Shown: piece by piece, positions 17,851-27,361 of the stretch
Layout: the number at the start of each line of letters is the position of its first letter
Numbering within the stretch: the first letter of the stretch is position 1
From: Streptomyces actuosus
GTDB taxonomy: Bacteria; Actinomycetota; Actinomycetes; Streptomycetales; Streptomycetaceae
Assembly: GCF_016921115.1 (NCBI RefSeq)
Contig: NZ_JAFFZS010000019.1
Span: 62,001-126,000 of the forward strand
Reading direction: 5' to 3'
Length of the DNA: 64,000 nucleotides
Program-made: the position numbers and the translations under genes
Notes under the pieces: generated by a model
The model's input: the letters and a program-made list of their open reading frames with translations, nothing else
Database searches by the model: none
Told to the model about the DNA's origin: nothing

Positions 17851-19236
17851 ATGGCACCCGGTCTTCCCCCCGCCATGGAGCGACCGCACTTCATCGGCAT
17901 CGGCGGCGCCGGGATGTCGGGGATCGCGAAGATCCTCGCGCAGCGCGGGGCGAAGGTCGCCGGCAGCGACGCGAAGGACTCGGCGACCGCCGAGGCGCTG
18001 CGGGCCCTGGGCGCGACCGTGCACATCGGGCACGCGGCGGAGCACCTGGCCGGCGACGCCAGCTGCGTCGTGGTGTCGTCGGCGATCCGCGGCGACAACC
18101 CGGAGCTCGCCCGTGCCGCCGAGTCGGGCATCCCCGTGGTGCACCGGTCGGACGCCCTCGCGGCGTTGATGGACGGCCTGCGCCCGATCGCGGTCGCGGG
18201 CACACACGGCAAGACGACCACGACGTCGATGCTGGCGGTGTCGCTGGGCGAGCTGGGCCTGAACCCGTCGTACGCCATCGGCGGCGACCTGGACGCGCCC
18301 GGCTCCAACGCCCTGCACGGAGACGGCGAGATCTTCGTCGCCGAGGCGGACGAGTCGGACCGCAGCTTCCACAAGTACGCCCCCGAGGTCGCGATCGTCC
18401 TCAACGTCGAGCTGGACCACCACGCCAACTACGCGTCGATGGACGAGATCTACGAGTCCTTCGAGACCTTCGCCGGCCGCATCGTGCCCGGCGGCACCCT
18501 GGTGGTCTCCGCCGACCACGACGGTGCCCGGGAGCTGACCCGGCGGGTGCGGGACGTGCGCGTGGTGACGTACGGCGAGGCACAGGACGCCGACGTGCGG
18601 GTGCTGTCCATCGTCCCGCAGGGGCTCAGGAGCGAGGTGACGGTCCTGCTGGACGGCAGGGAGATCACCTTCACGGTCTCCGTGCCCGGCCGCCACTACG
18701 CCCTCAACGCCGTCGCAGCGCTCACCGCCGCAGCCGCCCTCGGCATCCCGGCCGCGCGGATGGCGCCGGCCCTGGCTGCCTACACCGGGGTCAAGCGGCG
18801 CCTGCAACTCAAGGGCGAGGCCGGCGGCGTCCAGGTGATCGACTCCTACGCCCACCATCCCACGGAGATGACCGCCGACCTGGAGGCCATGCGCGGCGCC
18901 GCGGGCGACGCCCGGATCCTGGTCGTGTTCCAGCCGCACCTGTTCTCCCGCACCCAGGAACTGGGCAAGGAGATGGGCGAGGCGCTGGCGCTGGCCGACG
19001 CCTCCGTCGTCCTCGACATCTACCCGGCCCGCGAGGACCCGATCCCCGGTGTCACCAGCGAGCTGATCATCGACGCGGCCCGGGCCGCGGGCGCGGACGT
19101 GACCCCCGTGCACGACAAGGGCGAGGTGCCGGACACCGTCGCGGGAATGGCCGGGCCCGGTGATCTCGTTCTCACCATGGGCGCGGGCGACGTCACGGAC
19201 CTCGGGCCGCGCATCCTGGACCGTCTCGCGAAGTAA
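17851..19236 (+). CDS. murC: UDP-N-acetylmuramate--L-alanine ligase
   Basis: 461 residues. The N-terminal Rossmann domain opens with HFIGIGGAGMSGIAKILAQRG. The central ligase domain has the ATP loop GTHGKTTTTSML (about 117-128), EADESDRSFHKYAPEVAIVLNVELDHHANY and VPGRHYALNAVAALTAA. The C-terminal domain includes IDSYAHHPTEMTADL and FQPHLFSRTQ, both diagnostic for MurC. It adds L-alanine to UDP-MurNAc in the cytoplasm, the first amino acid of the peptidoglycan stem. Unlike most bacteria it is outside a dcw cluster, paired here with msrB 13 bases downstream. Confidence 0.97.
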   Translation: MAPGLPPAMERPHFIGIGGAGMSGIAKILAQRGAKVAGSDAKDSATAEALRALGATVHIGHAAEHLAGDASCVVVSSAIRGDNPELARAAESGIPVVHRSDALAALMDGLRPIAVAGTHGKTTTTSMLAVSLGELGLNPSYAIGGDLDAPGSNALHGDGEIFVAEADESDRSFHKYAPEVAIVLNVELDHHANYASMDEIYESFETFAGRIVPGGTLVVSADHDGARELTRRVRDVRVVTYGEAQDADVRVLSIVPQGLRSEVTVLLDGREITFTVSVPGRHYALNAVAALTAAAALGIPAARMAPALAAYTGVKRRLQLKGEAGGVQVIDSYAHHPTEMTADLEAMRGAAGDARILVVFQPHLFSRTQELGKEMGEALALADASVVLDIYPAREDPIPGVTSELIIDAARAAGADVTPVHDKGEVPDTVAGMAGPGDLVLTMGAGDVTDLGPRILDRLAK

Positions 19237-19249
19237 GGGGTTGACCTTC

Positions 19250-19657
19250 ATGACGTACGAGGTCGAGAAGCCGGACGAGCAGTGGCGCGCGGAACTCACC
19301 CCGGCCGAGTACGCCGTGCTCCGCCAGGCGGGCACGGAGCCCGCCTTCACCGGTGAGTACACCGACACCAAGACCGAGGGCGTGTACTCCTGCCGTGCCT
19401 GCGGTGCCGAGCTGTTCACCTCGGACACCAAGTTCGCGTCGCACTGCGGCTGGCCGTCCTTCTTCGACCCGAAGGACTCCGACGCGGTCGAACTCCTGCA
19501 GGACCGGTCGCACGGCATGGTGCGCACCGAGGTGCGCTGCGCCCGCTGCGGCTCCCATCTCGGGCACGTCTTCGAGGGCGAGGGCTACCCGACCCCGACC
19601 GACCAGCGGTACTGCATCAACTCCGTCTCGCTGCGGCTGGAGCCGCGCGAGGGCTGA
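19250..19657 (+). CDS. msrB: peptide-methionine (R)-S-oxide reductase
   Basis: 135 residues from ATG 19250. It has the MsrB zinc site as CRAC and CARC, HCGWPSFF, RTEVRCARCGSHLGHVF and the catalytic Cys in RYCINSVSLRL. The enzyme reduces R-methionine sulfoxide in proteins using thioredoxin. It begins 13 bases after murC and very likely shares its transcript. A GC-rich hairpin (19670-19695) follows. Confidence 0.97.
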   Translation: MTYEVEKPDEQWRAELTPAEYAVLRQAGTEPAFTGEYTDTKTEGVYSCRACGAELFTSDTKFASHCGWPSFFDPKDSDAVELLQDRSHGMVRTEVRCARCGSHLGHVFEGEGYPTPTDQRYCINSVSLRLEPREG

Positions 19658-20165
19658 GGCAACGCCTCCGGGCGGGTCGCCGCCGCGGCCCGCCCCCGGC
19701 GCCGTCCCGGCTCCGCGCGCTCACGGTCCTCCGGGCCGCACCCGCGCCCTCGGCTCGGTCCCCCCGCGCCGCCCTCGTGGCCCGCGCGCGTGCGCAGCGC
19801 CCACGGCCGGGTCCGCCGCTCCGTGCGCGCGCCGTCTTTCCGCCCCGTGCCGTCCACGCCCGTGCACCATGCCCGCGGACCCCGCCCGTGCGCCGTGTCT
19901 GCGGCCCTCGCCTCGTCTGCGCCCGTGCACCGTGCCCACGGCCCGCTCTGCTGCTTCGGGTGTTCCGGGCCGTGGCGCAGGGCGCCCGCAAGGTCACCCC
20001 CCCGACGGGCTTCCCCGGGTCCCCGGGAGCGGCACGTGGTCGGCGCCTGCTCCGCTGCGCGCCGGCCGCCGGATCCGGTGCGCCGCTCCAGCCCGGGCGG
20101 CGCACCGGCACCGGAACGGCACCGTCGCTGCCCCGGGGCGCGGGGCGAGCGGCCGTGGCGCCCGA
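19658..20165. other. non-coding GC-rich stretch with degenerate repeats
   Basis: About 500 bases between convergent genes. A hairpin just after msrB (19670-19695, arms pairing with one mismatch around cgcc) probably ends its transcript. The rest contains loose repeats of cgtgcacc(a/g)tgccc and similar strings near 19850-19940. Frames are open on every strand only because of the extreme GC; none looks like a protein. Confidence 0.55.
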
Positions 20166-21170
20166 TCACAGGGCCCTGCGCTGCACCAGCACCGACAGCA
20201 CCAGTGCCCCCGGCAGCAGCGGCACCCACACCGTCAGGACCCGGTAGCCGATCACCGTGGCCGTCGCCAGGGCCGTCGGCGCACCGTAGGCGACGAGACC
20301 GAACAGCAGCGCCCCATCGACCGGGCCGATGCCGCCCGGCGCGGGAACCGCGCCCACGGCGGTGCCCGCCGCCAGGAACGCGAACGTGACCTGCGACCAG
20401 GACAGCGGCAGGCCGAGCGCTGCCCCGACCGAGGCGACCACCCCGGCCTGGAGCAGCGGTGCCAGGGCCGCGCCGCCCCACAGCGCGAGGACGCGGGCGG
20501 GGCACCTGTGAAGTCGCCGCACGTCGGTCAGCGCGGTGCGCAGGAAGGAGCGGACGGGGCCGCGGAGCGGGCGGACCAGCGCCACGGCGAGGGCCGCCAC
20601 GGCAGGGCACAGCACCACGCAGCCGCCCACCAGGAGCAGCGTCCCCCGGTCGGGGAGCAGGGCGCCCAGACGCAGCACGTCCGGGAAGACCAGCAGGACG
20701 GCCAGCAGTACCGGCGTCTTCGCCAGCGGCTTGACCAGGGAGTACAGGGCGAGGGAGGCGGTCGCCCGGTGCAGCGGCACGCCCTGGCGCCGCAGGAAGC
20801 GCAGGGTGACCGCATGGGCGCCGACACTCGCCGGCAGGACGTGGTCGGCGGCGCCCGCGGCGAACTGCGAGGCCAGCAGCAGGCCCGGGGGGAGCCGGTC
20901 CGGTACGGCCCCCTGCCGGACGCATGCGGCGGCCACCCAGCCCAGGCAGGTGAAACCGCCCGCGGCCGGCAGCCACGCGGGATCGGCGGAGGCCAGCCGC
21001 GCGGCGCCCGCGTGGACGGCACGCCAGTCGGCCGCCGCCCAGGCACCGATCGCCAGCAGCGGCAGCACGACCGCCGCCCCACGGGCGACCCGGACGGGGG
21101 ACAACGACCAGGGGGAAGCGGGGGTGGGAGCGGGATCGGGGGCGGCCAGGTCGTCGAGGGGGACGGACAC
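20166..21170 (-). CDS. UPF0104-type integral membrane protein (lysylphosphatidylglycerol synthase TM-region family)
   Basis: 334 residues from GTG 21170. About eight hydrophobic segments. Family signatures: LASQFAAGAADHVLPASVGAHAVTLRFLRRQGV in the middle and FLAAGTAVGAVPAPGGIGPVDGALLFGLVAYG near the end, typical of UPF0104 / MprF flippase-like domains. No aminoacyltransferase domain is present, so it may be a lipid flippase or a partner of one. Its transcript runs convergent to msrB. The 5' end faces the phosphatase at 21359. Confidence 0.85.
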   Translation of the reverse strand: MSVPLDDLAAPDPAPTPASPWSLSPVRVARGAAVVLPLLAIGAWAAADWRAVHAGAARLASADPAWLPAAGGFTCLGWVAAACVRQGAVPDRLPPGLLLASQFAAGAADHVLPASVGAHAVTLRFLRRQGVPLHRATASLALYSLVKPLAKTPVLLAVLLVFPDVLRLGALLPDRGTLLLVGGCVVLCPAVAALAVALVRPLRGPVRSFLRTALTDVRRLHRCPARVLALWGGAALAPLLQAGVVASVGAALGLPLSWSQVTFAFLAAGTAVGAVPAPGGIGPVDGALLFGLVAYGAPTALATATVIGYRVLTVWVPLLPGALVLSVLVQRRAL

Positions 21171-21358
21171 GGCGCACGTGGTCCTTCCCCGTCGGGCCCG
21201 GCGCGCACGGGCCCGACGGATGGGGGGTCGGCAGGGGACGGGGGACCCTGCCCGCCCGGCGTGACACGCCGGTGTCCGGCAGCCGACGCGACGGGGGTCG
21301 TTGACCGCCTCGTGCGCGTCGCTCCCGCTTTTGTCACCCTTTGAGGGTGTTCGGTGGC

Positions 21359-22699
21359 GTGCAGTGGATCCGGTCCCTGCCCAGGGCCGCCGCGGCCGGC
21401 GCCCCCCGTGGCAGGGGAACGCCTGCGGCGCCCCTCGGCGCGCTGCGGGCGATCGTGGCGGATGTCGGGACGACCCTGGACGAGGGGACGACCTGCGCGG
21501 AGCTGACCCGGACGGCCGCCGCGCGCACGGGCGGCACCGCGGCGGTGGTGCGGCGCACCGACCGCACCCGCTCCCGGTACGAGGCGATCGCCGGCGACGC
21601 CGAGCTGCTGCCCGACGTCCGCTGGGCGGCGGCGCACGCCGCCGGGCGCCCTGCGGAGCCGGCCGTGCACGCGGCACCGGACCGGACCAGCACCCCCGGC
21701 GGACGACTGTTCCGCCTGTCGCGTTCCGGCCGCCCGGACCCGTCCGCGGGCCCCGACCGGCACCGGCGTGCCGCGGACGGCGCCGCGGGGGATCCCGCGC
21801 CCGCCCGCGGGCCCTCCGCGCTCTGCGTGCCACTGGCCGTCCACGGGCACTCCTACGGTGTGCTGGTCTGCGCGCGCCCCGGCAGACCGTTCACCCGGGC
21901 GGAGGCGGAGCTGCTCGCCCTGCTGGCGCAGGAAGCCGCCGCGCACGTCCGCCACGCCCGTGAGCACGAGCGGCTCGGCCGTGTCGTCGGCGATCTGCAA
22001 CGGGCCCTGCGCGCCGAGCCGGGGCGCCCGCACCCCAACCTCGACGTCGCCGTCCGCTACCTGCCCGCCGGCCGGAGCACCCTGGTCGGTGGCGACTGGT
22101 GCGAGACCGTCCGACTGCACTTCGGGCGCACCCTGCTGGTCGTGGGCGACGTCATGGGGCACGGGGTGGAGGCCGCCGTCGACATGACGGCCTACCGCAC
22201 CTCGCTGCGCTCCGTCGCCGCGGCCGATCTGCCGCCGCACCGCGTGCTGCGCCAGTTGGACGACCTGGCCGCCACCGAGGCCGACCGGCGGCCGGCGACC
22301 TGCCTGCTCGCCCACGTGGACCCGGTGCGCCGTCAGGTCACCCTCGCCGGCGCCGGCCACCTGCCCCCGGTGGTGATCAGCCGGGAGGGCGGGACGGCGC
22401 TGCTGCCGCTGCCGGTCGGCCCACCCCTGGGCACCGGGCTCGGCGGCTACGAGCCGGCCACCTACGACCTCGGCCGGGACCAGACCCTGCTGCTGTTCAC
22501 CGACGGTCTCGTCGAGCGCCGCGGGGAGGACATCGACGTCGGCCTGGCCCGGCTCGCCGGGATCCGTTTCCCGGACGCGACGGGTCTGGAGGACATCCTC
22601 GACACGGTCCTCGCCCGCCTGGATGCCCGTCACGCGGAGGACGACGTGGCCGTCCTCGCCGCCCGCCTGCACAACCGCCCGGCGGACGCGCGCGACTGA
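21359..22699 (+). CDS. PP2C-type (SpoIIE) phosphatase with N-terminal GAF-like domain
   Basis: 446 residues from GTG 21359, preceded by GAGGG at 11 bases; GTG 21347 or TTG 21341 remain possible. Residues 20-210 resemble a GAF domain (SALCVPLAVHGHSYGVLVCARP). From about 230 the SpoIIE/PP2C fold follows: VGGDWCETV, VGDVMGHGVEAAVDM, LAGAGHLPPV, LLFTDGLVERRG and EDDVAVLAARL, giving the metal-binding Asp residues. Such proteins dephosphorylate anti-anti-sigma factors or act in stress signalling. No sigma or anti-sigma gene is adjacent. Confidence 0.88.
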   Translation: MQWIRSLPRAAAAGAPRGRGTPAAPLGALRAIVADVGTTLDEGTTCAELTRTAAARTGGTAAVVRRTDRTRSRYEAIAGDAELLPDVRWAAAHAAGRPAEPAVHAAPDRTSTPGGRLFRLSRSGRPDPSAGPDRHRRAADGAAGDPAPARGPSALCVPLAVHGHSYGVLVCARPGRPFTRAEAELLALLAQEAAAHVRHAREHERLGRVVGDLQRALRAEPGRPHPNLDVAVRYLPAGRSTLVGGDWCETVRLHFGRTLLVVGDVMGHGVEAAVDMTAYRTSLRSVAAADLPPHRVLRQLDDLAATEADRRPATCLLAHVDPVRRQVTLAGAGHLPPVVISREGGTALLPLPVGPPLGTGLGGYEPATYDLGRDQTLLLFTDGLVERRGEDIDVGLARLAGIRFPDATGLEDILDTVLARLDARHAEDDVAVLAARLHNRPADARD

Positions 22700-23204
22700 A
22701 ACCGGCGCGGTGCGGCGGCGTTCGGCCGGGTGGAGGCGGGCATCGGGGTGTGCGCGAGGCACCGGGCCGAGGCTCGGGGGAGGAGACGGGAGGGGCCGAG
22801 GCCGCCCCGGATCAAGCGGGTTCGGCCCAGGCGCAGGCCGCATGCCCGACGGCGATGCGCGCACCGCATCGCCGTGCCGCCCCGCACGCCGCGTCGTGCC
22901 GCACCCGCATCGACGTGGCGTCCGCACCGGACGGTGTGCCGCACCCTCCCATCGGCGCGGCACGGTGGCCCGTTCGTGCAGTCGGCCGGCCAGTCGGCGC
23001 CGCCTGCGCCTCCCACCTGCGTCTCCCGGCGGGCGCCGGTGACGGCACGGATCCGTCCTTGCCTGGGGCGGGGCGCGCCCACCGCATCGGCGCTGAAGCC
23101 GTGCGAACAGCGGCGGTCTAGACTCTTCCCCCAATGGCGTCCGTGGGAGCGAAATCGTCGGTCGAACGGACGAAAGCTGCCAAACCCGAAGGACATGCGG
23201 CGTT
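22700..23204. other. intergenic region upstream of the osmoprotectant operon
   Basis: About 500 bases with no credible gene. A perfect hairpin (22849-22875; arm acggcgatgcg, loop cgcac) lies 150 bases past the phosphatase stop and may end its transcript. The last 100 bases before 23205 should contain the ABC operon promoter; I could not assign it firmly. Confidence 0.5.
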
Positions 23205-24350
23205 TTGATAAGGATTGACGGAGTCACCAAGCGCTACCCGGACGGCACGGTGGCAGTCGACCGGCTCTCCCTGGACATCCCCGACGGTGCGATCACCGTC
23301 TTCGTCGGACCCTCGGGGTGCGGGAAGACGACGACGCTCCGGATGATCAACCGGATGGTCGAACCGAGCGAGGGCCGCATCCTGATCGACGGAGAGGACA
23401 GCCGCCGTCAGCCCGTCAACACCCTGCGCCGGTCGATGGGTTACGTCATCCAGAACGCCGGCCTCTTCCAGCACCGCACGATCGTCGACAACATCGCCAC
23501 CGTCCCGCGCCTGCTCGGCTGGAGCAAGGAGAAGGCGCGCTCCCGCGCGCGGGAGCTGATGGAGCGGGTGGGGCTCGACGGGTCCCTCGCCAAGCGGTAC
23601 CCCTATCAACTCTCCGGAGGTCAGCAGCAGCGCGTCGGAGTGGCGCGGGCGCTGGCCGCCGATCCGCCGGTGCTGCTGATGGACGAACCGTTCTCCGCCG
23701 TCGACCCGGTGGTCAGGAAAGGCCTCCAGGACGAACTGCTGCGCATCCAGGCCGAGTTGGGCAAGACCATCGTCTTCGTCACCCACGACATCGACGAGGC
23801 CGTGAAGCTCGGCACGATGGTCGCCGTGATGCGCACCGGTGGGCGGCTCGCCCAGTACGCGCCGCCCGCCGAGTTGCTGTCCGACCCGGCCGACGCCTTC
23901 GTCGAGGACTTCCTCGGCGCCGACCGCGGTATCCGCCGGTTGTCCTTCTTCCCCTCCGCGGAACTGGAACTGCTCACAGGGCCGGTCGCCGCCGCCGGCA
24001 CCGGGCGGACCGCGGCCCGCGACACCGGCGACGCGCCCTACCTGCTCGTCACGGACGCGGACGGCAGGCCGCTCGGCTGGGCCGAGCCGGGCCTGCCGAC
24101 CGACGGCCCCGTCGACCCCGGCCGCCTCCTGCCCTGCGGCCGGCCCTTCGTGGCCGGCCAGGACTCCCTGCGGGCCGCCCTCGACTGCGCCGTGCTGTCC
24201 CCGACCGGCTGGGCCGTCGCCGTCGACGGCAGCGGCCGGGTCGCAGGCGTCGTCTCCCAGCAGGCCATCGGCGAGGCCATCCGCGCCGCGCACGCGGGTG
24301 GCCGCTCCGACGGTGCCGACACCGGCGCCTCCGCGAAGGTCGCCGGATGA
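23205..24350 (+). CDS. glycine betaine/choline-type ABC transporter, ATP-binding subunit (OpuCA/ProV-like)
   Basis: 381 residues from TTG 23205, since an ATG eight bases earlier is out of frame. Walker A GPSGCGKTTT, Q-loop VIQNAGLFQ, signature LSGGQQQRVGVARAL and Walker B VLLMDEPFSAVDP are all present, and the stretch IDEAVKLGTMVAVMRTGG is typical of the QAT (quaternary amine) subfamily. The last 120 residues are a degenerate CBS-like region. The subunit energises uptake of compatible solutes under osmotic stress. Its stop overlaps the next start (ATGA). Confidence 0.92.
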   Translation: MIRIDGVTKRYPDGTVAVDRLSLDIPDGAITVFVGPSGCGKTTTLRMINRMVEPSEGRILIDGEDSRRQPVNTLRRSMGYVIQNAGLFQHRTIVDNIATVPRLLGWSKEKARSRARELMERVGLDGSLAKRYPYQLSGGQQQRVGVARALAADPPVLLMDEPFSAVDPVVRKGLQDELLRIQAELGKTIVFVTHDIDEAVKLGTMVAVMRTGGRLAQYAPPAELLSDPADAFVEDFLGADRGIRRLSFFPSAELELLTGPVAAAGTGRTAARDTGDAPYLLVTDADGRPLGWAEPGLPTDGPVDPGRLLPCGRPFVAGQDSLRAALDCAVLSPTGWAVAVDGSGRVAGVVSQQAIGEAIRAAHAGGRSDGADTGASAKVAG

Positions 24351-25054
24351 ACGGCCTGTTCGACCTCCCGAGCGACCTCCAGCACAGCTACCTCGGCCTG
24401 GTCGGTCTGCATCTGCGCGAGGCGCTGATCCCCGTCCTGGCCGGCCTGCTGCTGGCGCTGCCCGTCGCCCAGCTGTGCGTCCGGCTGCGCTGGCTGTACC
24501 CGCCGGTGCTGGGGGTGACCACCGTCCTGTACGCCATCCCCTCCCTCGCCTTCTTCGTCGTCCTCATCGACTACACCGGCCAGACCGAGACGACCGTGAT
24601 GATCCCGCTGGCCGTCTACAGCCTCGTGGTGTTCGTGCCCGCCATCGTCGACGGCGTCCGCTCGGTGCCGCAGGAGACACTCGACGCCGCCACCGCGATG
24701 GGCCTGGGCCCCGTACGCCGCTATCTCCAGGTCCAGTTGCCGATCGCGGCGCCCGCGATCATCGCCGGCCTGCGGGTCGCCACCGTGTCCAGCATCTCGC
24801 TCGTCAGCGTCGGCATGCTCATCGGCAACCAGGGCGCGCTCGGCAACCTGCTCTACGACGGCATGAGCTACGGCCGGCCGCGCCTGGTGTGGCTCTCCGT
24901 GATCGGTACCGCCGTCCTGGCCACCGTCGTCGACGCCCTGCTGGTCCTGCTGCGCCGGATCCTGACCCCGTGGATGCCGCGCGGGGCCCGCCGCCCGTCC
25001 GCCGGGAACCGGCCCGAACCGGCCGTCACCGCGGGGAAGGGCGCCGCCCGGTGA
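24347..25054 (+). CDS. osmoprotectant ABC transporter permease 1 (OpuCB-like)
   Basis: 235 residues, beginning inside the end of the ATPase gene (four-base ATGA overlap). About six hydrophobic segments; the EAA loop is QETLDAATAMGLGPVRRYLQVQLPIAAPAIIAGLR, the contact to the ATPase. IPSLAFFVVL and LVSVGMLIGNQGALGNLLYDGM fit the betaine/carnitine permeases. Translation is coupled on both sides. Confidence 0.92.
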   Translation: MNGLFDLPSDLQHSYLGLVGLHLREALIPVLAGLLLALPVAQLCVRLRWLYPPVLGVTTVLYAIPSLAFFVVLIDYTGQTETTVMIPLAVYSLVVFVPAIVDGVRSVPQETLDAATAMGLGPVRRYLQVQLPIAAPAIIAGLRVATVSSISLVSVGMLIGNQGALGNLLYDGMSYGRPRLVWLSVIGTAVLATVVDALLVLLRRILTPWMPRGARRPSAGNRPEPAVTAGKGAAR

Positions 25055-25719
25055 ACGTCCTCCACTTCGTCGGCGCGTTCTTCGGCGACAGCGCCCACTG
25101 GCACGGCTACGACGGCATCCCCACGCGTCTGCTCGAACACCTCCGCTACTCGCTGATCGCGCTCGGTGTCGCCGCGGCCGTCGGACTTCCGGCGGGCCTG
25201 CTCACCGGCCACACCGGACGCGGCGGCAACGTACTGGCGTTCATCGCCACCGCCGCCCGCGCCCTGCCCAGCTTCGGACTGCTGGTCCTGATGTTCATCC
25301 TGTTCGGTTTCGGCCTGGTGCCCGTGATGATCCCGCTGGTCGTCCTCGCCGTCCCACCGATCCTGGTCACCACCTACGAGGCGATGCGCTCCGTCGACCC
25401 GTCCCCCGTGGACGCGGCCCGCGGCATGGGCATGAGCGAGGCCCGCATCCTGTTCCAGGTCGAACTCCCGGTCGCCCTCCCGGTCGTCCTCGGCGGTCTG
25501 CGGACGGCGGCGGTCCAGATCGTCTCCACCGCCACCATCGCGGCCTACGTCAGCCTGGGCGGCCTGGGCCGCTACATCATGGACGGCCTCTACCAGCACG
25601 ACTACGAGAAGGTCGTCGGCGGCGCCACCCTGGTGGCGGCCCTGGCCCTCGTGACGCTCGCGCTGTTCTGGGCGGCGGGCCGCCTCACCGTGTCACCGGG
25701 GGTGCGAAGGCGGGGTTAG
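25051..25719 (+). CDS. osmoprotectant ABC transporter permease 2 (OpuCD-like)
   Basis: 222 residues from GTG 25051, overlapping the previous stop by four bases (GTGA). Hydrophobic segments plus the EAA loop VDAARGMGMSEARILFQVELPVALPVVLGGLR. TAAYVSLGGLGRYIMDGL-type sequence near the end is characteristic of the second permease of OpuC systems. It forms the membrane channel together with permease 1. Confidence 0.92.
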   Translation: MNVLHFVGAFFGDSAHWHGYDGIPTRLLEHLRYSLIALGVAAAVGLPAGLLTGHTGRGGNVLAFIATAARALPSFGLLVLMFILFGFGLVPVMIPLVVLAVPPILVTTYEAMRSVDPSPVDAARGMGMSEARILFQVELPVALPVVLGGLRTAAVQIVSTATIAAYVSLGGLGRYIMDGLYQHDYEKVVGGATLVAALALVTLALFWAAGRLTVSPGVRRRG

Positions 25720-25916
25720 GGCCTCCCGCGAACCCGCCCGCGCCGACCGCACCCTCCCGCCGTGCTCCCCGTGGCTCCGTGGCCCCGTGCCTGGGCCCCG
25801 GGCCCACCTTCCGAACGCACGGAGGACGGGCCCGGGCAGGCGGACATGCCGTCAACTGCGACGAGTCTTCCGGGGTTCCGGCCCCATAACGAAGGCACGC
25901 GCCGAGCCGAATTCGC

Positions 25917-25946
25917 TTGACTGATCGAGAACGGGCTGGATTGGAT
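25917..25946 (+). promoter_or_regulatory. candidate promoter of the substrate-binding protein gene
   Basis: TTGACT (25917-25922) and TTGGAT (25941-25946) are 18 bases apart, about 80 bases before the GTG at 26023. A separate promoter fits the common need for more binding protein than membrane subunits. The 303-base gap (25720-26022) holds no gene. Confidence 0.45.
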
Positions 25947-26022
25947 CGATGAAGAGTGCCGTAAGCAGTTCGTTGTTCTCTGTGCGTCCTCGAATGTCGT
26001 CCTCGAAACCGGAACGGGAATC

Positions 26023-26979
26023 GTGACTCCTACCGCCCACCGCAACAGGCCCTTCAGGACAATCCCCGGCGTGGCGGCGGCCGCGCTGGTCGCGGCGGCG
26101 GCCCTGCTGACGGGCTGTTCGTCCGACGACACCGGTGACAACCCGCTCGACGGTGCGAAGGCGGACGGCAAGACCGTCGTCGTCGGCTCCAACAACTTCC
26201 CCGAGAGCATCCTGCTCGCCGACATCTACGGCGAGGCCCTGAAGGCCAAGGGCGTCAAGGTCACCTACAAGCCCAACATCGGCAGCCGCGAGACCACCTA
26301 CGGTCTGATCAAGAACGGCTCGATCACCGTCCTGCCCGAGTACAACGGGGCGCTGCTGGCCTACCTCGACCCGAAGGCCACGCCGAAGACCACCGAGGAG
26401 ACGACCTCCGCGATCACCGCGAAGCTCGACGACGCGCTGATGCTGCTGGAGCCGTCCCAGGCGCAGGACAAGGACTCCGTCACCGTCAACGCGGCGACCG
26501 CGGCGAAGTACCACCTGACCTCGGAGTCGAGCATCGGCGACCTCAAGGGCGTCGCCAAGGACCTGGTCATCGGCGGCTCGCCGGAGTTCCAGACGCGGCA
26601 GCAGGGTCTGGTCGGGCTCAAGGACGTCTACGGCCTGGAGTTCAAGTCCTTCAAGGCCCTGGACGCCGGCGGCCCGCTCACCCAGGCGGCGCTGAAGCAG
26701 AACGCCGTGCAGGTGGCGGACGTCTTCACCACCGACCCGGCGATCGCCAAGGAGAAGTACGTCGTCCTGCAGGACCCGCAGAACCTCTTCGGGTTCGAGA
26801 ACGTGCAGCCGCTCGTCCACAAGGGCAGCCTCTCCCAGAAGGGCGCCGACGCGCTGAACGCCGTCTCGGCCAAGCTCGACACCAAGGCGCTGCTGGACCT
26901 CGGGGCCCAGGTGCAGTTGGAGGACAAGGACCCGCTGGACGTCGCCAGGGCCTGGCTGAAGTCGGCCGGCCTGGCCTGA
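26023..26979 (+). CDS. osmoprotectant ABC transporter substrate-binding lipoprotein (OpuCC-like)
   Basis: 318 residues from GTG 26023. The signal peptide ends in the lipobox LLTGC, so it is anchored outside the membrane. The OpuAC-type domain starts with VVVGSNNFPESILLADIYGEALKAKG and contains IGSRETTYGLIKNGSITVLPEYNGALL, the usual start of the betaine/choline-binding fold. It delivers ligand to the two permeases encoded just upstream. Ligand identity (betaine, choline, carnitine, ergothioneine) cannot be told by eye. Confidence 0.92.
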   Translation: MTPTAHRNRPFRTIPGVAAAALVAAAALLTGCSSDDTGDNPLDGAKADGKTVVVGSNNFPESILLADIYGEALKAKGVKVTYKPNIGSRETTYGLIKNGSITVLPEYNGALLAYLDPKATPKTTEETTSAITAKLDDALMLLEPSQAQDKDSVTVNAATAAKYHLTSESSIGDLKGVAKDLVIGGSPEFQTRQQGLVGLKDVYGLEFKSFKALDAGGPLTQAALKQNAVQVADVFTTDPAIAKEKYVVLQDPQNLFGFENVQPLVHKGSLSQKGADALNAVSAKLDTKALLDLGAQVQLEDKDPLDVARAWLKSAGLA

Positions 26980-27361
26980 CGCCCTTCTCCCGGCGGCGCC
27001 CGGCCGCCGGCCGCCGCGAGGGCACACGGGTTCCCGTTCGCCTCCGCGCAGTGCCCCCGACCTTCACCCGGCCCCGTCGCCGCCCGCGCCCCCGCTCGGG
27101 CGGCGACGGGGCCGGTCCTCGTCCGGCGCCCTGCTGCTCGGCGGGTGGCACGGACTCGGCTCCCCGGGTCCGGCGGTTTCCCCAGCCCGACGATTCGCGC
27201 CTCACGGCGGTTCGCCCGGCCCGGTGGCCGCGGCCGGTCCGGTGGCCGCGGCCGGTCCGCGCGGCTGCCGTCCCGGTGCACCGGCCGGGCCCGAGGGCGG
27301 ACCCGATGATCCGCGCCGGCTCACAGGACACGGGCCGGGCGGGCCGGAGGCCGGACGCGGC
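26980..27361. other. intergenic region with an exact tandem 18-bp duplication
   Basis: About 380 bases between convergent genes. The unit ggtggccgcggccggtcc occurs twice head to tail at 27223-27240 and 27241-27258. No gene is evident. Confidence 0.55.

Noticed and set aside
19658..20165. Several open frames of 70-160 codons in the gap after msrB
   Set aside because: All are Arg/Pro/Ala-rich, open in every frame because of GC, and lack ribosome sites or domains.
20528..23230. A 900-codon minus-strand frame
   Set aside because: Shadow antisense to the phosphatase and out of frame with the UPF0104-type gene.
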